A DNA stretch of 22,583 nt, taken from NCBI GenBank assembly GCA_009746045.1, contig RPFO01000406.1, positions 1,118,659 to 1,141,241 of the forward strand, given 5' to 3'. The translations under genes were made by a program, and so were the position numbers. This stretch comes from Mesostigma viride. Its lineage: Eukaryota; Streptophyta; Mesostigmatophyceae; Mesostigmatales; Mesostigmataceae. Each line of letters opens with the position of its first letter. Within the stretch, counting starts at the first letter, position 1. The notes under the pieces were generated by a model. The model was not told where the DNA came from. It ran no database searches and saw only the letters and a program-made list of their open reading frames with translations. Positions 10,397-19,476 of the stretch are shown here, in pieces.

Positions 10397-11190
10397 ATGC
10401 ACGTGTTTTGGATGGGCCACATGTTGGCGCAGGTTATTGACTTGGATGGGCCAACCCCAGATTCCATCGTGGTTGCGCCATATCACGCCAGCTCGTGGAC
10501 CGGGCAGTTCAATAAGGTGCACCTGGGGGCAGGGTCGGCCAGTGGGCAAAGCAACCAGGGGTTAGTTGTTCCATATAACGACATTGTTTTGCAACACTGG
10601 ACCGTTGGAAATGGGGCGGTAGTCCATACGCCAAAGCTGACGGGGGCAAGGAAGCTCAACCAAGGGACGCTAGATGCCTTGAAGCTTCATCCTGACATTG
10701 ACTTTGAGGGGTACAAGACAGTGCAAGCCTCAGAACGTACGACCAAGGTGGCATGTGAATCTTACTTCCGTGAGAGAGGGAGTGCTGCATTGCTATAGGC
10801 ATGCGGACATGCGCACTCTTTTTAGCGGGCAAGCCAAGAAGGCAAAAGAGGTTCCATGGGTGGGTTACAAAGGTGGGCCATGCTTTCAAACTTGTATGGA
10901 GTGATGGGCAGAATGAGGAGTATAGCAAGCTAGAGGACGTGCTGAAATTTGTGTGTGGGTGCCCTTACGGTGTAAATGCTTTTGGCCGTGAGCAAGTCTT
11001 GCAGCAGTACCAAGTTGACAATGGTGCTGGCAGTTCTACGGGAGCTCCTGCTGTGCCTCCGGTGTGTAATGCCACCACAGTCAAGATCCACCACGATGTC
11101 CACTCAAGTGACGATGAATCGGATATGGAAAACATTGATGACATTAGTGTAGACAGTGATGATGAGGCGGATGAGGCAGAGCGCGATTGA
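10397..11190 (+). CDS. core gene of unknown function, possibly two exons
   Basis: The first frame (10397-10798) encodes 133 residues with balanced composition, including DLDGPTPDSIVVAPY and GLVVPYNDIVLQHW. The second frame (10801-11190) holds FHGWVTKVGHAFKLVWSDG, EEYSKLEDVLKFV and a very acidic C-terminus (SSDDESDMENIDD). A 29-bp GTGAGAG...CTATAG segment at 10770-10798, if removed as an intron, joins the two frames exactly and gives 254 residues. Otherwise this is a frameshift. The WSDG..EEYS pattern recalls Tudor/chromo-like SH3 barrels, and the first part may be another such fold, but this is inference only. It is the only plausible gene in the element and might be the remnant of its mobility or chromatin-binding protein. 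The ATG at 10397 is the first in frame after a stop. Confidence 0.45.
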
Positions 11191-11468
11191 TCATAATAGG
11201 CTGGTGGCGCAGCATGCGCACGCCTTGGTAATGGTGTCGTCATGATTCCCTGCCTATCCATGTTTTTTAATGTGCCTATACCTCATGCACACAGGTTTTT
11301 GATTTATTGATTTCATGTCATGTCGTGTCATGTCAATATATCAATTTATGGTGGGCACGGGGCCATGTGTCAATTACGCAAAGATAACTAATATGTGAAA
11401 TCCATTGATTGGCCAGTACTGAGCATGCATGGACTTGTGTTCTTTTTGCAATGTGGAAAGTTAGGGTG
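11191..11468. other. 3' flank of the core gene
   Basis: No gene is seen. A small cluster of TGTCATGTCGTGTCATGTCA repeats lies near 11316-11336. The right arm begins at about 11469 with TGCAATCTGATCTC. Confidence 0.5.
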
Positions 11469-14400
11469 CAATCTGATCTCATTTGCATGGTCTAGGGTGC
11501 CTAAACGGCCTAAAACCGAGCAAAAATGCGGTTTTTATGCTATTTGACGTCACCGTTGGGACCCCTGCAGGTATCCAAAAAATGTGCAACTTTGCAATCC
11601 CTCTTGGGGTACTAGTTAGACCTTAACCACCACATATGAGTCATATTTAGAGCAAAACTGCAGCCAGGAAAAATTGACATGTCGTATTTGCGCCTTCACG
11701 TCAATTAATTTTATGCTACTTGGCGTCACCCAGGGTGCCCTGCAGGCATCCAAAAAATGTGCAACTTTGCACATGTTCTTGTTTCAGCATGGCAAGAGCA
11801 GCTGCCAAGTTTGGTTGCAATCTGAGCTCATTTGCATGGTCTAGGGTGCCTAAATGGGCTAAAACCGAGCAAAAATGCGTCTTTTATGCTATTTGACGTC
11901 ACCCAGGGTGCCCTGCAGGCATCCAAAAAATGTGCAACTTTGCACATGTTCTTTGTTTAGCATGGCAAGGGCAGCTGCCAAGTTTGGCTGCAATCTGATC
12001 TCATTTGCATGGTCTAGGGTGCCTAAACAGGCTAAAACCGAGCAAAACCGCGGTTTTTATGCTACTTGACGTCACCGTTGGGACCCCTGCAGGTATCCAA
12101 AAAATGTGCAACTTTGCAATCCCTCTTGGGGTACTAGTTAGACCTTAACCACCACATATGAGTCATATTTAGAGCAAAACTGCAGCCAGGAAAAATTGAC
12201 ATGTCGTATTTGCGCCTTCACGTCAATTAATTTTATGCTACTTGGCGTCACCCAGGGTGCCCTGCAGGTATCCAAAACATGTGCAACTTTGCACATGTTC
12301 TTGTTTCAGCATGGCAAGAGCAGCTGCCAAGTCTGGTTGCAATCTGAGCTCATTTGCATGGTCTAGGGTGCCTAAATGGGCTAATTAATTAATTTCAGCA
12401 TCAATGGGCTAAAACCGAGCAAAAATGCGTCTTTTATGCTATTTGACGTCACCCAGGGTACCCTGCAGGCATCCAAAAAATGTGCAACTTTGCACATGTT
12501 CTTTGTTTAGCATGGCAAGGGCAGCTGCCAAGTTTGGCTGCAATCTGATCTCATTTGCATGGTCTAGGGTGCCTAAACAGGCTAAAACCGAGCAAAACCG
12601 CGGTTTTTATGCTACTTGACGTCACCGTTGGGACCCCTGCAGGTATCCAAAAAATGTGCAACTTTGCAATCCCTCTTGGGGTACTAGTTAGACCTTAACC
12701 ACCACATATGAGTCATATTTAGAGCAAAACTGCAGCCAGGAAAAATTGACATGTCGTATTTGCGCCTTCACGTCAATTAATTTTATGCTACTTGGCGTCA
12801 CCCAGGGTGCCCTGCAGGTATCCAAAACATGTGCAACTTTGCACATGTTCTTGTTTCAGCATGGCAAGAGCAGCTGCCAAGTTTGGTTGCAATCTGAGCT
12901 CATTTGCATGGTCTAGGGTGCCTAAATGGGCTAAAACCGAGCAAAAATGCATCTTTTATGCTATTTGACGTCACCCAGGGTGCCCTGCAGGCATCCAAAA
13001 AATGTGCAACTTTGCGCATGTTCTTTGGTTAGCATGGCAAGGGCAGCTGCCAAGTTTGGCTGCAATCTGATCTCATTTGCATGGTCTAGGGTGCCTAAAC
13101 AGGCTAAAACCGAGCAAAACCGCGGTTTTTATGCTACTTGACGTCACCGTTGGGACCCCTGCAGGTATCCAAAAAATGTGCAACTTTGCAATCCCTCTTG
13201 GGGTACTAGTTAGACCTTAACCACCACATATGAGTCATATTTAGAGCAAAACTGCAGCCAGGAAAAATTGACATGTCGTATTTGCGCCTTCACGTCAATT
13301 AATTTTATGCTACTTGGCGTCACCCAGGGTGCCCTGCAGATATCCAAAACATGTGCAACTTTGCACATGTTCTTGTTTCAGCATGGCAAGAGCAGCTGCC
13401 AAGTTTGGTTGCAATCTGAGCTCACTTGCATGGTCTAGGGTGCCTAAATGGGCTAAAACCGAGCAAAAATGCGTCTTTTATGCTATTTGGCGTCACCCAG
13501 GGTGCCCTGCAGGCATCCAAAAAATGTGCAACTTTGCACATGTTCTTTGTTCAGCATGGCAAGGGCAGCTGCCAAGTTTGGCTGCAATCTGATCTCATTT
13601 GCATGGTCTAGGGTGCCTAAACAGGCTAAAACCGAGCAAAAATGCGGTTTTTATGCTACTTGACGTCACCGTTGGGACCCCTGCAGGTATCCAAAAAATG
13701 TGCAACTTTGCAATCCCTCTTGGGGCACTAGATAGACCTTAACCACCACATATGAGTCATATTTAGAGCAAAACTGCAGCCAGGAAAAATTGACATGTCG
13801 TATTTGCGCCTTCACGTCAATTAATTTTATGCTACTAGCTTGGCGTCACCGTTGGGACCCCTGCAGATATCCAAAACATGTGCAACTTTGCACATGTTCT
13901 TGTTTTAGCATGGCAAGAGCAGCTGCCAAGTTTGGTTGCAATCTGAGCTCATTTGCATGGTCTAGGGTGCCTAAATGGGCTAAAACCGAGCAAAAATGCG
14001 GTTTTTATGCTATTTGACGTCACCCAGGGTGCCCTGCAGGCATCCAAAAAATGTGCAACTTTGCGCATGTTCTTTGGTTAGCATGGCAAGAGCAGCTGCC
14101 AAGTTTGGCTGCAATCTGATCTCATTTGCATGGTCTAGGGTGCCTAAACAGGCTAAAACCGAGCAAAAACGCGTCTTTTATGCTCTTTGACGTCACCCAG
14201 GGTGCCCTGCAGGCATCCAAAAAATGTGCAACTTTGCACATGTTCTTTGTTTAGCATGGCAAGGGCAGCTGCCAAGTTTGGCTGCAATCTGATCTCATTT
14301 GCATGGTCTAGGGTGCCTAAACAGGCTAAAACCGAGCAAAACCGCGGTTTTTATGCTACTTGACATCACCGTTGGGACCCCTGCAGGTATCCAAAAACTG

Positions 14401-14544
14401 TGCAACTTTGCAATCCCTCTTGGGGCACTAGATAGACCTTAACCATCACATATGGGCCTGTGTATGAGCAAAACTGCAGTCAGGAAAAATTGACATGTCA
14501 TATTTGGCACAAAATGCCCTGAAAAGCACCTTCACGTCAATTTC
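11469..14544 (-). repeat. right arm: same satellite, mostly 522-bp units
   Basis: The reverse marker CTAGGG recurs at 11492, 11841, 12014, 12363, 12564, 12913, 13086, 13435, 13608, 13962, 14135 and 14308. Most superunits are one long step (349) plus one short step (173), 522 bp in total. Only the outermost unit (13608-14308) has two short steps, as in the left arm. The sequence is the same satellite as 511-3342 in reverse orientation. A 28-bp insertion sits at 12385-12412 and a 5-bp one near 13837. Short open frames across it are satellite artefacts. Confidence 0.9.
12375..12412. repeat. short insertion with 10-bp flanking duplication
   Basis: AATGGGCTAA at 12375-12384 is repeated exactly at 12403-12412 around the 18-bp filler TTAATTAATTTCAGCATC. 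Neighbouring monomers have AATGGGCTAA once and no filler, so they show the empty site. This looks like a tiny insertion with target duplication, or a footprint of an excised element. Confidence 0.65.
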
Positions 14545-14659
14545 GTCAGGGGGGGGGTAAGGTTTTTTGGTCCAAATACATTTCTCGAGGCATCCTGCAC
14601 CAAGTATGAGTCAGACAAGCAAAAATATTCAGTTTTTAAAATTTTACCAAAAATGTGGT
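14545..14659. other. divergent subterminal spacer, right end
   Basis: This ~115-bp segment lies between the conserved block and the 28-bp end. It does not match the corresponding left spacer (392-510), although both sides match before and after it. It includes a G9 run near 14548. Confidence 0.6.
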
Positions 14660-14687
14660 AATTTACCAAACCTACGGGTGTTTGGGG
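14660..14687 (-). repeat. right terminal 28-bp inverted repeat
   Basis: Exact reverse complement of 364-391, ending GGGTGTTTGGGG. It defines the right boundary of the element. Confidence 0.8.
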
Positions 14688-14696
14688 AAGGGGGAG
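14688..14696. repeat. candidate right target-site duplication
   Basis: AAGGGGGAG partners AAGGAGAAG at 355-363 with two A/G differences. See the left copy for caveats. Confidence 0.35.
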
Positions 14697-15225
14697 TGAT
14701 GGAAGGAAGTGGCGCAGCCGGGGACAGGCATGTAAGGGCAGCTGGTGGTGGGAGGCGCGGGGAGTTGGATCCCGGGGGGGCAGATGGGGGAGGGTTGGAA
14801 TGGCAGATGGGGGAGCCGCAGGGAGCAATCGGGGCAGGCCAGGCAGGGTGATGTGCACCAGCGAACGGATGAGATGGAGGGTGTGAGTGTGACCCCTTCT
14901 CAACCACGCATGACCGCCTCCGAGTTTTGTGACAAGAAGTGCATGGAGCACTATCGTGCGTTTCGGGCTCTTGGAGGCGCAGCCCATGCCGCAGGCGGTC
15001 AGCTTCCTCATGGGGCCGGCACACCGCGGCGCAGGTGCATCTGAGACGAAAATGGCTGACGGCGGTATGGCTGACAGCGGAGCTCAGATCTTTGCGTCTG
15101 AGCCCCGAATTCGGTCAGACCACTTGCATTCGATGCGCTTTATTCAGACGCACACGCCAGTATAATCGGTTACGTACGGCTGAAACGAAGTATTGCCAAA
15201 GTCATCACGTACGTGACAAGCAGCT
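14697..15225. other. right flank, GC-rich, no assigned gene
   Basis: A frame through 14745-15044 includes EFCDKKCMEHYRAFR, which recalls the FCSxxC core of MYM-type zinc fingers. It is surrounded by low-complexity Gly-rich sequence, and only one Cys pair is visible. The part after about 15045 may be the 5' untranslated region of the LINE remnant. No firm boundary was found. Confidence 0.3.
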
Positions 15226-16420
15226 ATGACGACCCCAAAAGCAAAACGGGGTTTGGAAAAGGAGCAATTTGCCAATTTCGGTTCCGGCTCCCAGCCCAAT
15301 TACCCACTCGCCATCGTTCGATCTTGCCCAGCCGCCTGGGCTCGCGCCAACCCGGCATCGCCAGCCAACCCATCGCCAAGCGCCTCGCCTGAATCCAAGA
15401 AACCATGCCACGACCGCCACAAATGGAGCCAATTCTTGCCCGGCGACAGACAGTTCTCCCTCCTCGAGTGGCAGGGGCTGTCGCCGCCGGATCGAAGTCG
15501 TCGAGGTCCTCCAGTTCCTCGCACAGGAACGGAAGCTCTTCGTGCCCTGGCAGAAGGGGGGGGCGGCTATCGAACACGGTCGAGGCCCAGGTCTCCAATG
15601 TGGAAACCCGGGTCGTCCACAAGCTACAACCCCAGTTCACGGCGCTACACACCGCGGCGCAGGCTTCGGAAACGCATGCTGCACTTGTCTCAGACTCGCC
15701 TTAACCAGGTGGAGGGCAAGTGCGGCGTGCTCATGAAGAAGCTTGAGGCCATCACCGCCCACACCGAGGCCCTGGCCACACAGGTCCCAAAGATAGCGGA
15801 GCAGACGGCCACCATTGCATCCCAGCCACCCCGGCAGGATGCTGGTGACCTCCCGCCGCTCTCCTACGCGGACCTGCTGCGGTCAGCGACCGCGCCTCCA
15901 CCACCGACGCCATCGCCACGAAGCTCCAGGAGCTGGAGGACCACCGCCAGGCCCAGCAACGGGAGGTCACCGACCGCGCGCTCCCCGCGAGTGCCGAGTG
16001 GTGCTGCGTCGGTTCCCCCAGAAGCCAGGTGAGACGTCAACCTCCCTTGCCGACGAGCTCAAGGGCCAGCTCCTTACCCTCATCATGGGCCTGGTAGGTG
16101 AGGTAGAACTGCGTGGGTGTCACCGCCTTCCCCACTCACGGGACTGTCGGGACAAGGCGGCTCCCCCACCGGCCAGTCTTGAGCACTCACCTTCCCCTCC
16201 CGTGAGGACAAGCAGCGGTTCCTCTCTCGTCGCAAGCGGTTGCACGACCTAACCTGGACGCTAGACGACGACCTGACCCCCGCTCAGCATGCAGCAGCAG
16301 CGACGCGACCTGCGGCCGGAATACCTCCGCCACAAGCAGGACCCCCAGAAGCCCAAGGTGTACTGGAGGGGCGGGGACCTGATGATCAACCACAAGATGT
16401 GGACGCCCCCCGCGGGCTAG
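15226..16420 (+). pseudogene. L1-type LINE ORF1 remnant, frameshifted
   Basis: The first frame (15226-16032) carries a basic, Ser/Pro/Arg-rich N-terminus and then a heptad-like segment (LNQVEGKCGVLMKKLEAI) and SYADLLRSA. The coiled coil continues in another frame near 15890 (TTDAIATKLQELEDHRQAQ). A third frame near 16000-16080 has RVVLRRFPQKPGE and SLADELKGQLL, resembling the RRM-like part of ORF1 proteins. Near 16190-16290 LTFPSREDKQRFLSRRKRL and DDDLTPAQ return to the first frame. PQKPKVYWRGGDLMINHKMW follows in yet another. The DLTPxQ...FWRGxxL order is, as I recall it, typical of algal and plant L1-like ORF1 C-termini. At least three frameshifts show decay. ORF1 would be an RNA-binding protein of the retrotransposition particle. 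Confidence 0.65.
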
Positions 16421-16865
16421 ACTATAGCTAATAGCCCTAGCTTGTATCCCTCGGTAGTCACTGCCGCTATGGCAGCCATGCTTAGAATGTTTGCCTAGCT
16501 GTGCCGACATACCTAGTCACGTGCATCGCTCATGCACGGTATACAACCAGCAATAGCCTTAGCTTAGTCCTTGTACAGCCATGCTACGTCCTGGCTATGA
16601 CCAGATTCCTTGCCCACGCTCCCTGTTATGCCATGCTCACATATGCAGGTCTTATTGCACCCACAGATTGCCGGATCGTTAGCGTGTCCGTTCAGCTAGC
16701 GCGCCCGAATGCAGCTGTGGCATGCTGCCTTAGGCATGAAGGAGACTGGGGGTTTCTGACCTTTCTCCTGTAATTGTGCACACACAGGGATTAAAAGCAC
16801 TTTTTCGGTGCTCCGTGACTCCCCGGCCAACGGGAGCACGAGTTTAATTCATTAATTAATTAATG
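16421..16865 (+). other. LINE 3' untranslated region and tail
   Basis: The sequence lacks coding features. It ends with GGGAGCACGAG and then a TCATTAATTAATTA tail (16849-16862). The same 14 bp occur inverted as a tiny flanked insertion at 8670-8683. Confidence 0.45.
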
Positions 16866-17990
16866 GGGCCCATGGGGCTGCGGGCTGACATGGCCCGTTT
16901 AGTGGAGCAAGGGATTATGCTGGTCGCCGCTCCACTGCTCGGCCGCGGACGCGGGCGACCTCGCCATGCATGACACGGGCCCTGCTCGCGGCGCCGGCCT
17001 GGCATGGACGTGAACCTGGTGGGGTGGCACCCGGGTTTGCGCCTGCGCATGACACCTCTCGCCGTCACTGGCGGCGGCCAGGGGCCACCTGGACGTCATG
17101 CGCGCGCTTCTGGACGCCGCGGTGCCCTCACATTCCCTGACGGTGGAATTAAGCTGTACGTTTGCCAGAGGCACAGCCATGGATGGAACGCAGGCCGGGA
17201 TGGATGGAGGCAGAGGAGGGCGGGGGCATGCGCCTTGAAGGTGGTTTAGACCGCGGTGTCGGAGGTGTGTTTGCGGGTGGGGCCGGTGGGGGCGGTGGGG
17301 GGGGCGACGAGGATGCCCCGCTGGTGCGGTCATGCACGGTCCCCGCCGTGTTCGCGGCCACGTATGGTCGCCAGCTGGCGTGTGTCACCACCCTGGTGTC
17401 TGAGTATGCATGGCGCCAGCATTAACATGACCTTGCGTGGGCTGGCGCACTACAACCCACTAACTAAGCCACGCGGTGACGCAGCCCTACCCACCGGCGT
17501 TTGTCAGCGCACTGCTGGAGCTGGGGGCAGACCTGTGCGTGGGAGACTGCCTCTCGCTTGCCTGCTTGGCCACGCGACCGGGTACCGCGGAGGATGCGGC
17601 GATGGTGGACCTGTTGCTTGCGTGGGAGGCGGAAGGGGAGAGGAAAGGGGGGAGCAAAGGGGCGAGGACAGGGAAGACCAAAGGGGCGCTCAAATGGGAG
17701 GCCAAACAAGAATTAAGGGGCCGCAAGAGGGAGGGCCTGCAAGGGAATTATAGGGTGCGTCCCGCGGATACCTTCCGACTGCACCCGTTCTCGCTTAACA
17801 TCGAAGTCATTAAGAAACTGCTGGCGGCTGGGTGGGACATCAATAGCGAGCAATATGGCTACTGGCCCAAGGTGCCGGGTGCGAGCACTTTTCTTGAACA
17901 CGCGTGCTAGCACCTGGCTGACCACGCGGCGTCGGCATTCGCTAGCATTACTGCGGTTCCTGTTGAACGGAGGGGGCGCGCGCGGGGTCG
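16866..17990 (+). pseudogene. ankyrin-repeat gene remnant, frameshifted
   Basis: Ankyrin-like pieces appear in order but in changing frames: DMARLVEQG near 16888, AADAGDLAM near 16945, MDVNLVGWHPGLRLRMTPLAV near 17004, LAAARGHLDVMRALLDAAV near 17070, TVPAVFAATYGRQLACVTTLV near 17337, GASINMTLRGLAHYNPLT near 17415, and FVSALLELGADLCVGD near 17500. Further pieces are MVDLLLAWEAEG near 17602, IEVIKKLLAAGWDIN near 17800 and LLRFLLNGGGA near 17960. Helix pairs ending in LL..GA.. and TPL starts are typical of the family. A Lys/Gly-rich low-complexity insert occupies about 17640-17740. The longest frame is 17476-17910. Frames change at least four times, so this is a pseudogene, although introns could explain part of it. 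Ankyrin proteins bind other proteins; the target is unknown. Confidence 0.6.
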
Positions 17991-18750
17991 TCTCGGGCGC
18001 TGCTTGGTGCCAATGATGCAGCTAGTCTATCAGTTAACGTTCTTCGCACACGCAATGTGAAGGATATGGTTGCAATGCAGCAATGCGTGAATATGGTTGG
18101 AAACGGAGCTTTGTTAAATCGGATAATGGTTACAGCGCTCAACACTTGAGGCTTGCACACGAGCTTGCCAAGTCAAGGCACAACACGTGAGGCGGGCTCG
18201 CAAGAGATATCCATTTGGCACTGGCCTATTGTTTATATACTTGTGCACTGTGCTTGCTAGTCCTGAGCAGCCTAGGAGGCCTGCTCAGTAATAACACTCC
18301 CGGTACAGTATTCACTACCTGTACAGCGCCCAGCTCCTATACAGTAGGTCTGCCATACAGGCACAGTGACCACAGAGTACAGTCACCACAGCGATTATTG
18401 CATCTGCACCTAGAAGTCCAGGACTAAGCCTGCGGTACCAACAGACCACAGGTTAAGGTTCCTATTTCCTGCGTACGACGTATTAATCCAATACCGTCGT
18501 AGGTACAGCACCTAATTCCTGTCAGCCCAGGAATTACTGTCGACCCCATATGTCGTCGGCAAATATTCACGTCCGACTTAGAAGAACAGCCGGCTCGCGC
18601 TCGCGCGCGACCGGGAAGTCGGAACGCCATAACTTTCTTGATACTTGTCGGAATGAACTCGTTCCGGTGCCGCTGGAATCGCAGAGATATGCCGAATCAG
18701 GATCACACCAATGCGCTTGGCGTTAACTCCAATCCTTTCTTTTCTTGAGC
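17991..18750. other. intergenic sequence with small palindromes
   Basis: No gene is supported. CTGAGCAG (18263-18270) pairs with CTGCTCAG (18281-18288), and TAATTCCTG (18513-18521) pairs with CAGGAATTA (18528-18536). TACAG recurs at 18304, 18322, 18340, 18356 and 18378, spaced about 18 bp apart. TTTATATACTTG near 18232 is TATA-like, without a gene to serve. Confidence 0.45.
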
Positions 18751-19388
18751 TGTAGCAGCTCACACAAGTCTACATACAAACACACACAATGGGTACTGGA
18801 TATCCTCCCCAGACTACAAGTCACAACCCGCTGGGCATGACAGTCAGCTTGGATTCCTTATTATATGTACATAGCACCCATACTGGCTCAGGAGCACAAA
18901 CAAATTACAATGAGTCCCTATCCCTTCACGGGAGGCTCGTTGTGTTACCCATGTACAAGAGGTTGGCCAACTGTGGCAGCCCATAGGTGTTCAGTTAAGA
19001 ACTTGAGAAGTATGTACAACCTTCAGGACCTTAGGCGAAACCCCACAGATCACCCACAACAGCTCATCAGAAAACATTGCTGACCCCCAGACGGGAGTCG
19101 GCGCCGGTCTGCTGCCCCTTATCGAACCAGACACCACATCTACGCGAAGCACATGCAAAACACAAGCTCCTCTACTCGTTCCAACCGTGGAAAATCAGGG
19201 GACCTGTCGCCACCTCACCAGCATGGTGGATGGGTCAGCCAGTCCGTGAAACTCCGCCTTAAGACGGCACCAGGGAATCGAACCCCGCCCACAAACCACA
19301 GATCTGGGGAAACCTCAGACTGAGATGAAAACCCCAGATAGACATCTCTCCATCAGAGACAATGTCAGACATTCCCACACCAGAGACA
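18751..19388 (-). repeat. candidate 3' LTR of the copia element
   Basis: On the minus strand the segment would start TGTCTCTGG at 19388 and end GCTGCTACA at 18751, giving 638 bp with the usual TG...CA ends. It lies just downstream of the reverse transcriptase frame, as a 3' LTR should. It contains TATAATAAGG near 18860-18870, a possible promoter. The matching 5' LTR is outside the window, so the boundaries are guesses from end motifs. Confidence 0.25.
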
Positions 19389-19402
19389 TGTCTCACCCCT
19401 CA
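19389..19402 (-). promoter_or_regulatory. candidate polypurine tract
   Basis: The minus strand reads TGAGGGGTGAGACA directly before the proposed LTR start. A purine-rich primer for plus-strand synthesis is expected at this place in LTR retrotransposons. The tract is short and interrupted. Confidence 0.25.
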
Positions 19403-19476
19403 AGGTGTGCTCAGGATTATGTACAATCAAGCTCCCAGCCTGATATCCAGAGTCTTAAGCACCCAGCTCTCAGCTT

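Larger units (their letters stand above)
15226..16865 (+). mobile_element. ORF1-only LINE copy with TTAA-rich tail
   Basis: The ORF1 remnant is followed by about 430 bp of non-coding sequence ending in TTTAATTCATTAATTAATTAATGG at 16843-16866. No endonuclease or reverse transcriptase segment is seen between them. The copy is either internally deleted or a half-LINE carrying only ORF1. The 5' boundary is uncertain (perhaps near 15045), and no target duplication was identified. Confidence 0.5.

Noticed and set aside
14745-15044. MYM-type zinc finger protein
   Set aside because: Only one Cys pair (FCDKKC) in a Gly-rich low-complexity frame; insufficient for a family call.
16899-17391. Minus-strand frames of 80-144 residues
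   Set aside because: Pro/Arg-rich shadows of the ankyrin remnant on the plus strand, which has recognisable motifs.
19271-19287. tRNA T-arm (CGGGG-TTCGATT-CCCTG on minus) or a primer binding site
   Set aside because: The T-stem and loop fit, but no matching acceptor, D-arm or A box lies at tRNA distance, and TGG is missing for a primer binding site. It could be a tRNA-derived SINE scrap.
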